This document shows positions 1-6,828 of a stretch of 17,027 nt of DNA, piece after piece. Under the pieces are notes generated by a model. The model ran no database searches. It worked only from the letters and a program-made list of their open reading frames with translations, and was not told where the DNA came from. Source of the stretch: CAYUUW01 sp964448005 (lineage in GTDB: Bacteria; Patescibacteriota; Gracilibacteria; UM-FILTER-43-11); the NCBI GenBank assembly GCA_964448005.1, contig CAYUUW010000030.1:1-17027 (forward strand). Direction: 5' to 3'. The stretch's first letter is position 1. Each line of letters starts with the position of its first letter. Position numbers and translations under genes: made by a program.

Positions 1-478
1 CCCACTTGGAGACGATCTGCGCCAAGCCCCGGCCCCGGATGCCGCTGAGGGCGGAAGGGTCCAAGCTGGCTCGCTTGAGCACAAAGGCTTGAATCTCGCT
101 GGCCTGCCGGCCTCCTTTTCCGGTTCCGCTGTCCTGCACAAAAACCTCGATGAACTCGTGCATGGAGCTGATGAAGGTGAGACGGATCATTTCGCCAGGC
201 TTGGAGCCGAACTCGATGGCGTTGTTGGCCAGCTCGTCCACCACGGACTGGAAACGGTAGGCCCACTGCTCCGAGAAGCCGGCCATGCTCTTGGCCAGGG
301 TCTTGCTCAGGTCCCGGATTCCAGACATGAAGTACGAGCTGCTGGGCAGATCCACCACAATGCGAATGGGCGCTTTTCCGGTGGGGGAGACGGCCCTGCT
401 GCTCTGCATGGCATACGGCGCAGCGGTTTGTGCGTTTGCCGGAGGGGGTCCCGCTGCTGCCGAAAGGGAAGCGTCCAT
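1..478 (-). CDS. RsbW-like HATPase domain protein (N-terminal part)
   Basis: The gene runs off the left edge; 159 residues are visible. From the reverse strand I read a Pro/Ala-rich, probably disordered N-terminus (residues 1-36) followed by a GHKL-type ATPase fold. The N-box is ELANNAIEFGS (about 82-92), the G1 box is VQDSGTG (114-120) and a G2-like glycine stretch is GIRGRGLAQIV (146-156). Spacing is short and no histidine phosphotransfer domain is seen before it. This fits anti-sigma-factor/serine-kinase proteins of the RsbW/SpoIIAB type better than full sensor kinases. Such proteins bind ATP and control a partner by phosphorylation or sequestration, but no partner is in view. The start at 478 is the first ATG after a good promoter (505-533). 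An AAGG lies only one base before it, too close to act as a ribosome site. The C-terminus is unseen, so a fusion cannot be excluded. Confidence 0.8.
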   Translation of the reverse strand, partial: MDASLSAAAGPPPANAQTAAPYAMQSSRAVSPTGKAPIRIVVDLPSSSYFMSGIRDLSKTLAKSMAGFSEQWAYRFQSVVDELANNAIEFGSKPGEMIRLTFISSMHEFIEVFVQDSGTGKGGRQASEIQAFVLKRASLDPSALSGIRGRGLAQIVSKW

Positions 479-504
479 GCCTTTTTTCAGATTCAAATCA
501 ACCC

Positions 505-533
505 ATTATAACAAATTTTGAGTGACTTTTCAA
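505..533 (-). promoter_or_regulatory. Sigma70-like promoter of the RsbW-like gene
   Basis: On the minus strand, TTGAAA (528-533) is followed after 17 bases by a perfect TATAAT (505-510). Transcription would start near 498, giving a leader of about 20 bases before the ATG at 478. Confidence 0.7.
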
Positions 534-576
534 TGTTTTTCCTTTGCAGGCCCTCCAAGTATCCCGTTTCTGGAGT

Positions 577-605
577 TTGACAATTTTAATAAATTGAATT
601 AATTT
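577..605 (+). promoter_or_regulatory. Possible promoter toward the 755 gene
   Basis: A perfect TTGACA (577-582) is followed after 17 bases by TAATTT (600-605), a weak -10. It lies in the AT-rich part of the 276-base space between the divergent genes at 478 and 755. The rest of that space holds only a small hairpin (688-702, stem CGAGGA/TCCTCG) and no gene that I can support. Confidence 0.3.
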
Positions 606-754
606 CACTCTTGCTTCATGCTCCCTGCTCCTTCAAACCCCTTTCCATTCGCTCTTTCCTGCGCCTGCCGCCAGGCCATCGAGTTGCCGAGGACTTTCCT
701 CGTCGGTTCCATGGTCTGGTCTTACGCCAGCCAGCAGCGCAAAGGTCGTAAAAA

Positions 755-1090
755 ATGAGGAGTGGTGATTTTGGCGAGAATAGGAGGTTGATTCCTGGGG
801 ACGTGCTCCGGCTCGATTCGCGACGCGAGGTGGGGGTGGTGCTTGCTCCAGATGAGATCATCGTGATCTCCTTCCGCTCTTTCCTTGGATTTTGCCCTTG
901 GTACCGTGTCACTGGCCAGCGCATGGACCTGACAGACTCGGAAAAAACCAAGATTTTCTGGCGCTGGCAGGAGTCTTCCTTGCCTCCAAGGGTGAAAGCG
1001 CTGATTGATGGGATGAACTGCGCCTTCAACTCCGTCGCAATCTACCGTGAGCGGAAAGGAAAAAGCTCATGGCCATGGTGGGATCCATGA
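755..1090 (+). CDS. Small hypothetical protein (111 aa)
   Basis: I do not recognise a family. The protein is soluble, with a probable beta-rich N-terminal half (GDVLRLDSRREVGVVLAPDEIIVIS, residues about 15-39) and a Trp/Arg-rich C-terminal half. Two things support it as a real gene. An in-frame TAA (749-751) sits just before the ATG and an AAAGG (741-745) lies nine bases upstream. A strong terminator begins five bases after the stop, oriented for this strand. An overlapping minus-strand frame (616-1029) gives a low-complexity, Arg/Ser-rich product and has no such signals. The nearest neighbours, an RsbW-like gene and a pilus ATPase, do not suggest a role. Confidence is moderate because there is no homology evidence. 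Confidence 0.45.
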   Translation: MRSGDFGENRRLIPGDVLRLDSRREVGVVLAPDEIIVISFRSFLGFCPWYRVTGQRMDLTDSEKTKIFWRWQESSLPPRVKALIDGMNCAFNSVAIYRERKGKSSWPWWDP

Positions 1091-1095
1091 GGCCC

Positions 1096-1133
1096 AAGCG
1101 CCGCCCCTCGACTTCGGTCGGGGCGGCGCTTTT
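1096..1133 (+). terminator. Strong intrinsic terminator after the 755 gene
   Basis: An 11-bp perfect GC-rich stem (1097-1107 with 1120-1130) encloses GAC-TTCG-GTC, that is, a UUCG tetraloop on a short inner stem, and is followed by TTT. It closes the transcript ending at 1090 and separates it from the ATPase gene downstream. Confidence 0.85.
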
Positions 1134-1160
1134 CATTGTGCCACAAGCGGCTTGCCTGGC

Positions 1161-1189
1161 TTGCTTTTGAGGCGCCAATGTGCTAAAAT
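1161..1189 (+). promoter_or_regulatory. Extended -10 promoter of the pilB-like gene
   Basis: TTGCTT (1161-1166), 17 bases, then TAAAAT (1184-1189) preceded by TGC, an extended -10. The start of transcription is expected near 1196, about 20 bases before the ATG at 1217. The same TGC-TAAAAT occurs before the MscS gene. Confidence 0.55.
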
Positions 1190-1216
1190 TAAAGGATTAT
1201 TTAATGCGCAAAAGCC

Positions 1217-2860
1217 ATGCCGGAAGCCGGAGCCAAGATTCAGGGCGGGGTTCAAAGCATCCATCAGGAAATGAAGGAGAGGGACATTCAGAGCCGCGCC
1301 AAGGAGCTGGGCCTTTCCTACGTGAACCTGATCCGCATCCCGGTGAATCCCGATTTTGCCCGCGTGGTGGACAAGAAGGAGGCCATGGATTCCAGGATCG
1401 TGGTCTTCTTCAAGGCCGGAAAGCGCCTGAGACTCGCCGCCATGGATCCTATGGATCCCAAGACCCAAGCCTCCCTTTTGCGCCTGAAGGGAAAGGGCTA
1501 TGAGGTGAACATCAACCTCTGTTCCGAGGAGTCCCTTCAAAGCGCTCAGCGCATCTATTTCACGCCCCAGTACGAGCGCCGCGCCGAAGCCCTGGAGAAC
1601 AAGGTGGACGAGAGCGACCTTTCCAGCTTCGTGCAGGCCATTGAGGATCTGGAATCGCTCCAGCAGAAGATCGAAGCCTCGCCCTACGATGTGGCCCTCA
1701 ACTACATTCAGGTGGGCGGCTACAAGGCCCATGCCTCCGATATTCACTTTCAGCCCGAAGAGGAGAGTGTTCTGGTGCGTTTCCGGGTCGACGGCGTGCT
1801 TCGTCCGGTCTTCTACCTTTCCCGCCTGATCTACGAAGGGCTCATGAAGCAGATCAAGCAGCTTTCCCACCTGAAGCTGAACATCACTCAGGTCCCGCAG
1901 GACGGCCAGTACAGCTTTTCGGTGAACCAAAGGCAGATCAACGTGCGCGTTTCGCTTCTGCCCAGCCATTACGGCGAAACCTGCGTGATGCGCCTTCTGG
2001 ATCCGCACAGGGCTTTCCAGGCCTTCGAGGCCTTGGGCTTCGAGGGGCAGTCGCTGGCTCATCTGCGTGAATCGGTCAGCTTGCCGCAAGGAATGATCCT
2101 GGTGACCGGACCCACCGGCAGCGGAAAGACGACCACCATGTACTCCATGCTCCAGTCCATCGACACCAAATCCAAAAAGGTGATCACGCTGGAGGACCCC
2201 ATCGAATACCATCTGGGCGGCATCACCCAAAGCCAGGTGCGCTTGGACCAGGGCTTCACTTTCAGCTCGGGCCTTCGGGCGATCCTTCGCCAGGATCCCG
2301 ATGTGATCATGGTCGGGGAAATCCGCGATCTGGAGACCGCCGAAACCGCCGCCCAGGCGGCTTTGACGGGGCATTTGGTCATGAGCACGCTGCACACCAA
2401 TTCGGCCGTGGAGGCTTTGGCGCGCCTGGTGAACATGGGCGTGAAGAGCTTCATTCTGGCTCCCGCCATGGATCTGATTGTGGCCCAGCGCCTGGTGCGC
2501 AAGGTGTGCCTGGATTGCGCCAAGCCCCGCAGCCTGACGAAGGAGGAGAAGGCCCAGATCGAGCCGATTGCCATTTCCATTCAGCAGAAGGGGGTGGAGC
2601 TGCCCCAATCGGTCCAGATCAAGGAGGCTGCCGGCTGCCCGCGCTGCGCGCAAACTGGGTTTTTGGGCCAGGTGGCCATCAGCGAGGTGCTGCGCTTCAC
2701 TCCGCCACTGCGTGACATGATCCTGGAGGGTCAGTCGCTGCCGCAGGTGTACCATTATGTGGAAAGGGAGCTGAGGATGCTGAGCCTGAAGGAGGATGGG
2801 GTGCTGAAGGTGCTGAGGGGCCTCACGACCCTGGCGGAGGTGTATCGGGTGGTGGGATAG
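1217..2860 (+). CDS. pilB: PilB/GspE-type secretion or type IV pilus assembly ATPase
   Basis: Hexameric cytoplasmic ATPase that drives pilin polymerisation (type IV pilus) or pseudopilus assembly (type II secretion). The 547 residues hold, in order: a shortened MshEN-like N-terminal domain (about 20-115), the N2 domain with ASDIHFQP (173-180), Walker A GPTGSGKTT (298-306), an Asp box ITLEDPIEY (323-331), Walker B DVIMVGEIRD (362-371), a His box TGHLVMSTLHTN (384-395), and the four zinc cysteines C431, C434, C474 and C477 typical of GspE/PilB. The retained Cys module and N-domain argue against the retraction ATPase PilT. The start is uncertain: AAAGGA (1191-1196) is well spaced only for an out-of-frame ATG at 1204, and ATG 1274 (residue 20) is an alternative. 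No pilin, PilC, PilM or prepilin peptidase gene lies beside it, so its pilus genes must be elsewhere. The 5' side is set off by a terminator and own promoter. Confidence 0.93.
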   Translation: MPEAGAKIQGGVQSIHQEMKERDIQSRAKELGLSYVNLIRIPVNPDFARVVDKKEAMDSRIVVFFKAGKRLRLAAMDPMDPKTQASLLRLKGKGYEVNINLCSEESLQSAQRIYFTPQYERRAEALENKVDESDLSSFVQAIEDLESLQQKIEASPYDVALNYIQVGGYKAHASDIHFQPEEESVLVRFRVDGVLRPVFYLSRLIYEGLMKQIKQLSHLKLNITQVPQDGQYSFSVNQRQINVRVSLLPSHYGETCVMRLLDPHRAFQAFEALGFEGQSLAHLRESVSLPQGMILVTGPTGSGKTTTMYSMLQSIDTKSKKVITLEDPIEYHLGGITQSQVRLDQGFTFSSGLRAILRQDPDVIMVGEIRDLETAETAAQAALTGHLVMSTLHTNSAVEALARLVNMGVKSFILAPAMDLIVAQRLVRKVCLDCAKPRSLTKEEKAQIEPIAISIQQKGVELPQSVQIKEAAGCPRCAQTGFLGQVAISEVLRFTPPLRDMILEGQSLPQVYHYVERELRMLSLKEDGVLKVLRGLTTLAEVYRVVG

Positions 2861-2871
2861 ATTCCAAATTA

Positions 2872-2894
2872 CCCCGAAGGGGGCCCTTTGGGCC
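2872..2894. repeat. Twin GC hairpins after the pilB stop
   Basis: Two short dyads follow the stop codon: CCCC-GAA-GGGG (2872-2882) and GGCCC-TTT-GGGCC (2882-2894). No T tract follows, so this is not a standard terminator. It ends exactly where the inverted-repeat cassette starts (2896). Confidence 0.5.
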
Positions 2895-2895
2895 G

Positions 2896-2921
2896 AGTTA
2901 GGAGTTACGAATTACGAGTTG
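2896..2921 (+). repeat. Left inverted repeat (heptad units)
   Basis: Four 7-base units, the left boundary of the cassette. It pairs with 3376-3401 with two mismatches, both G/A-type differences in the first units. The similarity fades but continues a few bases inward. Confidence 0.8.
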
Positions 2922-2939
2922 GGGTTTTTAGTGTGATGG

Positions 2940-2968
2940 TTGACAGGTAAACAAAAGTTTACTATTTT
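2940..2968 (+). promoter_or_regulatory. Promoter with a perfect dyad in its spacer
   Basis: A perfect TTGACA (2940-2945), 17 bases, then TATTTT (2963-2968). The spacer is almost entirely a perfect palindrome, GTAAAC-AAAA-GTTTAC (2947-2962), placed where a repressor would block RNA polymerase. It could alternatively be a weak hairpin terminator with the following T run. It lies inside the cassette, so the four-helix-bundle gene probably carries its own promoter and perhaps its own operator. Confidence 0.5.
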
Positions 2969-3015
2969 TAGTCGCGAGTTTTTAATTACGAATATACGAG
3001 TTAAAGAGGACTTTT

Positions 3016-3399
3016 ATGAAAAACAGCATTATTCAAGCCAAAACATACCGGTTTTCCATTCGTATCATCCATTTCTACAAACATTTAACCGAAAAAAACA
3101 GGGAATTCATTCTTTCCAAGCAGATATTGAGAAGCGGCACTTCCATCGGCGCAAATGTAGAAGAGGCTTTAGGGGGCCAGTCCAGAAAAGACTTTCTGGC
3201 GAAGCTATCTATTTCTTATAAAGAAGCCAGGGAAACTTGCTATTGGCTAAGATTACTTACGGATACAAAGTTTGTCGACGAAGCAGATGCCTTAAGATCA
3301 TTGCTTTCCGATTGCGATGAGATACTGCGAATCATTGGATCTATACAGAAGACCATGAAAAAGAATTCAAACTCTCAACTCGTAATTCGTAATTCTTAA
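3016..3399 (+). CDS. Four-helix-bundle protein (23S rRNA-IVP/S23 family)
   Basis: The 127 residues match the family of proteins encoded in 23S rRNA intervening sequences (PF05635/TIGR02436 type; related in fold to the Avd protein of diversity-generating retroelements). Family marks are the SKQILRSGTSIGANVEEALGG segment (about 34-54, key GTSIGANVEEA) and the SRKDFLAKLSISYKEARETCYWLRLL helix pair (56-81). The family forms pentameric helical bundles thought to bind nucleic acid; function is unproven. Here the gene is free-standing and not inside an rRNA. It has a clear Shine-Dalgarno AGAGGA (3005-3010), five bases before the ATG, unlike nearly every other gene here, and much higher AT content, so transfer is likely. 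Its last eight residues (SQLVIRNS) and stop codon are encoded by the right inverted repeat. Confidence 0.92.
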   Translation: MKNSIIQAKTYRFSIRIIHFYKHLTEKNREFILSKQILRSGTSIGANVEEALGGQSRKDFLAKLSISYKEARETCYWLRLLTDTKFVDEADALRSLLSDCDEILRIIGSIQKTMKKNSNSQLVIRNS

Positions 3400-3401
3400 C
3401 T
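3376..3401 (-). repeat. Right inverted repeat (heptad units)
   Basis: This is the mirror of 2896-2921. It encodes the C-terminus and TAA (3397-3399) of the four-helix-bundle gene, and its outermost base (3401) is also the last base of the MscS stop codon on the other strand. Confidence 0.8.
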
Positions 3402-4576
3402 TACAAGTGCGTTGGAGGAGCTGGACGTTCGGGCACGGCAGGGTAGAGAGGGATAGGCTGCGGCTCAGGTTGAGCTTCGATGATTTGCGGGTTTTGCACT
3501 GGATTTTGGGGGGCTTGAGGCATCAGCGCTTGGTTCTCGGCAGGAATCTCCAACTCCTGGGCCGAAGCCTCGTCTTCCTGCATTTGCTCTATCTCAAGCC
3601 GATCGGAGCTGGAAGGTTCGGCGGATATCCGAAGAGGGATTGGCTTGCTCTTCCTTCCTTCACCGCCCCTCATCGCCTCCAATTCCTCTTCGCCAAAGGT
3701 GAGGGTCTGAGTGGGGTAATCCACGCTGATGCCGTTCTCCGCAAAGGCCTTCAGGATAGCTCGATGCACGTCGGAACGAATCTTGAGCCATTTTTTGCTG
3801 GTTTCCACCCAGAACAGGACGCGAATGACATAATTGGAATCGTCCTCCAGGTTATGAAGGAGCACGTTGGAGGCGGGCTTTCGCAATATGTCCTGATTTT
3901 TGGCCAAAACCTCGCTCACCAGATCGATGGCCTGGTTCACATCGCAGCTCCACGAAGCATAGGTGATCAGCTCGATGCGCCGGAAGGGATTGATGGAGTA
4001 ATTGACGATCGTCTCGTTCAGCATGTTCTGGTTGGGGATCACCACCTCGGTCCCGTCGATGGCTTTTAGCACCGTGGCGCGCGTGTCGATGCTCACGATC
4101 TTTCCCGATACCCCGGCAGCCTTGATGAAATGCCCGATGCGCACCTGGTCCTGCGAAAGCATGATCACGCCCGAAATGAAGTTGCCGATGATGTCCTTGA
4201 GCGCGAAGCCGATTCCCAGCGAGAAGGCCCCGATCACCGCCGTGAAGTTCAGCCCGTTGATGGCTAGGGCGATGGTGATGCCGATGCCTGTGATGCTGAT
4301 CACGGTGATGCGCTCCACCAAGATGAGCGAAGCCTCTTGGATGTCCTCCCCCTTTTTGCTGATGATGGCTTCGCGCATGGCTTTGGCGGCCATTCTGGAA
4401 AGCAGGTAGAAGAGCGCCAAAATGATCACGCTGAAGATCCAGTTGTCCAGGTTGTTGGCCACATAGCGGATCAAGCTCTCCAGGCCGTTGCTGCTGGCCT
4501 CCACGGCGGCGTCTTTCCCTGCGCTCAAGGCGCCCGTCACCTGGGCTTGGGCCTGGGGAATGAAAAGGTTCGGCAT
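3401..4576 (-). CDS. MscS-family mechanosensitive channel
   Basis: Membrane channel that opens under tension to release solutes on osmotic downshock. In the 391 residues I see TM1 about 46-60, TM2 about 88-108 and a glycine/alanine-rich pore helix TM3 about 112-141 (VIGAFSLGIGFALKDIIGNFISGV). The MscS beta domain carries GKIVSIDTRATVLKAIDG and EVVIPN (158-182), and the alpha/beta domain ends at GISVDYPTQTL (282-292). After residue 300 comes a Pro/Gln/Glu-rich tail of about 90 residues that is not part of the usual small MscS and is probably disordered and cytoplasmic. No Shine-Dalgarno precedes the ATG; the promoter gives a leader of about 15 bases. The gene ends exactly at the edge of the cassette, so the final residues may have been set by that junction. 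Confidence 0.93.
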   Translation of the reverse strand: MPNLFIPQAQAQVTGALSAGKDAAVEASSNGLESLIRYVANNLDNWIFSVIILALFYLLSRMAAKAMREAIISKKGEDIQEASLILVERITVISITGIGITIALAINGLNFTAVIGAFSLGIGFALKDIIGNFISGVIMLSQDQVRIGHFIKAAGVSGKIVSIDTRATVLKAIDGTEVVIPNQNMLNETIVNYSINPFRRIELITYASWSCDVNQAIDLVSEVLAKNQDILRKPASNVLLHNLEDDSNYVIRVLFWVETSKKWLKIRSDVHRAILKAFAENGISVDYPTQTLTFGEEELEAMRGGEGRKSKPIPLRISAEPSSSDRLEIEQMQEDEASAQELEIPAENQALMPQAPQNPVQNPQIIEAQPEPQPIPLYPAVPERPAPPTHL

Positions 4577-4597
4577 CGCGATTGGATTAATCTTTTC

Positions 4598-4626
4598 ATT
4601 TTAGCATAAAAAGCCTCTGTTTTCAA
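4598..4626 (-). promoter_or_regulatory. Promoter of the MscS gene
   Basis: On the minus strand TTGAAA (4621-4626), 17 bases, then TAAAAT (4598-4603) with TGC directly before it (extended -10). Expected start of RNA is near 4591, 15 bases before the ATG. Just upstream (4631-4658) is a branched dyad with stems TTTGG/CCAAA and GGTC/GACC of unknown role; it has no T tract. Confidence 0.65.
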
Positions 4627-4695
4627 TGGCTTTGGCGGTCGGCGACCGAAGAACCAAAAGGCCCCTTTCTACTGTAGGCTTGAGGAATGGTGTAT

Positions 4696-5493
4696 TTAAG
4701 CTCGACTGTAGTGCAAAAAGCGAAAAGGCAGAGGGGTTTTGGCTTCTGCTAGCTCGTTGTTCCAGGGGAAAGCCATGCTGAAAGGCTTATGGAGATTCTG
4801 AGGGTTTTCAATGTAATCCAAGGCCTTTCTGGCTTCGGCTATTTTATGGTAAGGGTGGAGATCCCGATGGGGATTTCTTTGGGCGCGCTTTCCTCCCAGT
4901 CCTTCTGGCTCAATCCCATAGGGATCCTTCATAAAAGCAGCCAGGGTTCTAAGCTCTCCTTTTTGGGCTTCATAAAGGTCATGAGGATTGTTCACCTGAA
5001 TAAAGCGGAATCTATCTGAAGATAGGCCCAAGGCGGAGCGGTGGAAATCGAAACGCTGATTTTTGAAGCCCCAATTCAAGACCTTGATTTTTTGCGGCCA
5101 TTCCCCCGTCGCTTCCCGGAAGCGGCAAAGACTGTAAAGAAGGTTCTGGAAGGAGTCTCGGGCAAACTCCTCGGTCAAAACTCGGCGGCTAAAGTCCGGT
5201 CGCCATTCGGGTAGGGTCTGGGCTACGGCCAGATAGCTTGCCGCTTCGCTCCATTTTTCGGCTCCCGCCCTGGTGCGTCCGCCGGAAAAAACCAGCAGAC
5301 TGTTTGGATGCTCCGCCAAGGCTGTCAGGCCGGCCTGAATGTGCTCCAGGAATTTAACGCTCTCGCCCTTTTGAAAGCTTTCCAGCAGCCAGGCTTCATC
5401 TTTGCCATAAAACGAAGCTGTCTGGCCTGAGGAAGTTCTGTCTTTCAGCAGGCTGTGGCCTGGAACGAGAAGAAGGGTGCTTGGTGTTTGCAT
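4696..5493 (-). CDS. YdcF/DUF218-like protein
   Basis: 265 residues without a signal peptide or membrane segment. The layout is that of the DUF218 (YdcF/SanA/ElyC) fold: an opening strand and loop LLLVPGHSLL (7-16), a GQTASFYGKDEAWLL segment (23-37), LLVFSGGRTR (66-75) followed by a SEAASYL helix, and the TEEFARDSFQNLLYSLCRF helix (107-125). Proteins of this fold bind nucleotide-like ligands or act in envelope upkeep; the exact reaction is unknown, and this soluble subgroup may differ from envelope SanA/ElyC. It has its own promoter and reads toward the MscS gene 119 bases downstream, which also has its own promoter, so co-transcription is possible but not required. No Shine-Dalgarno is seen. 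Confidence 0.75.
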   Translation of the reverse strand: MQTPSTLLLVPGHSLLKDRTSSGQTASFYGKDEAWLLESFQKGESVKFLEHIQAGLTALAEHPNSLLVFSGGRTRAGAEKWSEAASYLAVAQTLPEWRPDFSRRVLTEEFARDSFQNLLYSLCRFREATGEWPQKIKVLNWGFKNQRFDFHRSALGLSSDRFRFIQVNNPHDLYEAQKGELRTLAAFMKDPYGIEPEGLGGKRAQRNPHRDLHPYHKIAEARKALDYIENPQNLHKPFSMAFPWNNELAEAKTPLPFRFLHYSRA

Positions 5494-5501
5494 TTAGACG
5501 T

Positions 5502-5530
5502 TTGGAAATTGATTCATTATAAACTATATT
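5502..5530 (+). promoter_or_regulatory. Probable promoter of ychF
   Basis: TTGGAA (5502-5507), 17 bases, then TATATT (5525-5530). The leader to the ATG at 5649 would be about 112 bases. It overlaps the divergent YdcF-gene promoter, so the two could compete. A weaker alternative nearer the gene is TTGGAC (5593) with TGTATC (5615). Confidence 0.4.
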
Positions 5531-5544
5531 TTAAATAAATGCAA
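5516..5544 (-). promoter_or_regulatory. Promoter of the YdcF-like gene
   Basis: On the minus strand TTGCAT (5539-5544), 17 bases, then TATAAT (5516-5521). This gives a leader of about 16 bases. It overlaps a plus-strand promoter for ychF. Confidence 0.6.
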
Positions 5545-5648
5545 ATAAAATCGGCTCCAAGCGCCCCTTAGCTTTCTTAAGGCATGCTAGCCTTGGACAT
5601 GGGCCGACGAGTGCTGTATCTTTTTTCCGCCTTAATTCGACCTCACTC

Positions 5649-6743
5649 ATGAGCCTCAAAATCGGAATCGTGGGCCTGCCCAATGTCGGCAAATCCACCC
5701 TTTTCAATGCCCTCACGCGCTCCAGCGCAGCTCAGGCGGCCAACTACCCCTTCTGCACCATCGACCCGAACGTGGGCATTGTGGAAGTGCCCGACGAGCG
5801 CATGGGCAAGCTGGCGGAGCTCGTCCATCCGGAGCGGATGCTGCCGGCGGTGGTGGAATTTGTGGACATCGCCGGCCTGGTGAAAGGGGCCAGCACAGGG
5901 GAGGGCTTGGGAAACAAGTTCCTGGCCCACATTCGCCAGTGCGATGCCATCGCCCAGGTGATCCGCTTCTTCCACGATGCGGACATCACCCATGTGCATG
6001 GCGGCATCAACCCCAAGCTGGACATGGACGTGGTCCAGCTGGAGCTGATCTTGGCCGACCTGGATACGGTGGGCCGCCGCTTGGGCGAAACGGAGAAAAA
6101 GGCCAAGAGCGGCGACAAGATGTTCAGGGCCCAGGCGGAGACCTTGGCCCGCATCAAGCTCCATTTGGAATCCGAGAAGCTGGCGATCGATCTGGACTTT
6201 TCCGAGGACGAAAAGCCCCTGGTGAAGGAGCTTCATCTGCTCACCAACAAGCCCTTCCTGTACATCGCCAACCTCAAGGAGCATGAATTGGCCGGTTTTG
6301 ATGCCGGGGCCGCCCGGTCCAACTTGGGCCTAGGCCCCCACCAGGCGATTTTGCCGATTTCCGCCAAAGTCGAGGAGGATCTGGTGGCTTTCGATCCCCA
6401 GGAGGCTCAAGCCTACTTGGCCGAGCTGGGCCTCAAGGAGTCCGGCCTGAACGCAGTGATCAGGGCGGCTTACCGGCTGCTGGGGCTGCAGACTTACTTT
6501 ACGGCCGGAGTCAAGGAAGTGCGAGCCTGGACCATTCCCATTGGCGCCACCGGCCCTCAGGCGGCAGGCGTGATCCACAGCGATTTCGAGCGCGGCTTCA
6601 TCAAGGCCGAAACCATTGCCTACAACGACTATGTGGCTTGCGGCGGCGAGCTGGGCGCCAAAGAGAAGGGGAAGATGCGGATGGAAGGAAAAGAGTACGT
6701 GGTGCAGGACGGCGACGTGATGCACTTCAAATTCAATGTGTAA
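5649..6743 (+). CDS. ychF: Ribosome-associated ATPase YchF (OLA1 family)
   Basis: A conserved Obg-related P-loop ATPase that binds ribosomes and takes part in translation quality control and stress response. The 364 residues match the usual length. Motifs: G1 GLPNVGKST (9-17), the YPF-TIDPN switch (33-41), G3 DIAGL (73-77) and, in place of the GTPase NKxD, NLKE (208-211), the feature that gives this family ATP rather than GTP preference. A coiled-coil hairpin lies at about 130-185. The C-terminal TGS domain is complete, including YFTAGVKEVRAWTIP, GVIHSDFERGFIKAE and the closing DGDVMHFKFNV. The ATG at 5649 gives the canonical MSLKIGIVGLPN start. No Shine-Dalgarno is present; the leader is CGACCTCACTC just before the ATG. 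It is probably transcribed alone, and it converges with the gene that ends at 6829. Confidence 0.98.
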   Translation: MSLKIGIVGLPNVGKSTLFNALTRSSAAQAANYPFCTIDPNVGIVEVPDERMGKLAELVHPERMLPAVVEFVDIAGLVKGASTGEGLGNKFLAHIRQCDAIAQVIRFFHDADITHVHGGINPKLDMDVVQLELILADLDTVGRRLGETEKKAKSGDKMFRAQAETLARIKLHLESEKLAIDLDFSEDEKPLVKELHLLTNKPFLYIANLKEHELAGFDAGAARSNLGLGPHQAILPISAKVEEDLVAFDPQEAQAYLAELGLKESGLNAVIRAAYRLLGLQTYFTAGVKEVRAWTIPIGATGPQAAGVIHSDFERGFIKAETIAYNDYVACGGELGAKEKGKMRMEGKEYVVQDGDVMHFKFNV

Positions 6744-6755
6744 GGCTCGGATAGG

Positions 6756-6776
6756 TTCCGTATGGCTTCCGTATGG
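6756..6776. repeat. Short tandem repeat after ychF
   Basis: TTCCGTATGG occurs twice, separated by one C, in the 85-base space between the convergent genes. Outer GTTCC/GGAAC can pair (6755-6780). No T tract follows, so I do not call a terminator. Confidence 0.5.
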
Positions 6777-6828
6777 GAACGAATGGACTTTAGAATTCAG
6801 GATGGATGGGGTAGGTCGTGCTCTCAGC

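Larger units (their letters stand above)
2896..3401. mobile_element. Inverted-repeat cassette carrying a four-helix-bundle gene
   Basis: A 506-bp AT-rich segment lies between two GC-rich genes and is bounded by inverted repeats, 2896-2921 and 3376-3401, that match at 24 of 26 positions. The ends are built of 7-base units close to A(A/G)TTACG. The left end reads AGTTAGG, AGTTACG, AATTACG, AGTTGGG; the right end, inverted, reads AGTTAAG, AATTACG, AATTACG, AGTTGAG. A third, imperfect copy lies inside at about 2984-3003. The only gene is the IVP-family protein at 3016-3399. No transposase is present and I see no clear target-site duplication, so movement would need help from elsewhere. That this is a mobile unit is inference from structure and composition. 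Confidence 0.6.

Noticed and set aside
616..1029. 137-codon minus-strand frame
   Set aside because: Low-complexity basic product with no ribosome site or promoter; the plus-strand gene here has a start signal and terminator.
1133..2755. 540-codon open frame on the minus strand opposite the pilB-like gene
   Set aside because: The product is Leu/His/Gly-rich without any domain and mirrors the codon bias of the real gene, which has every ATPase motif.
2896..3003. CRISPR-like repeats
   Set aside because: The 7-base units are adjacent, with no spacers of even length and no cas genes.
5643..6284. 213-codon minus-strand frame opposite ychF
   Set aside because: A shadow of ychF, whose protein is fully conserved.
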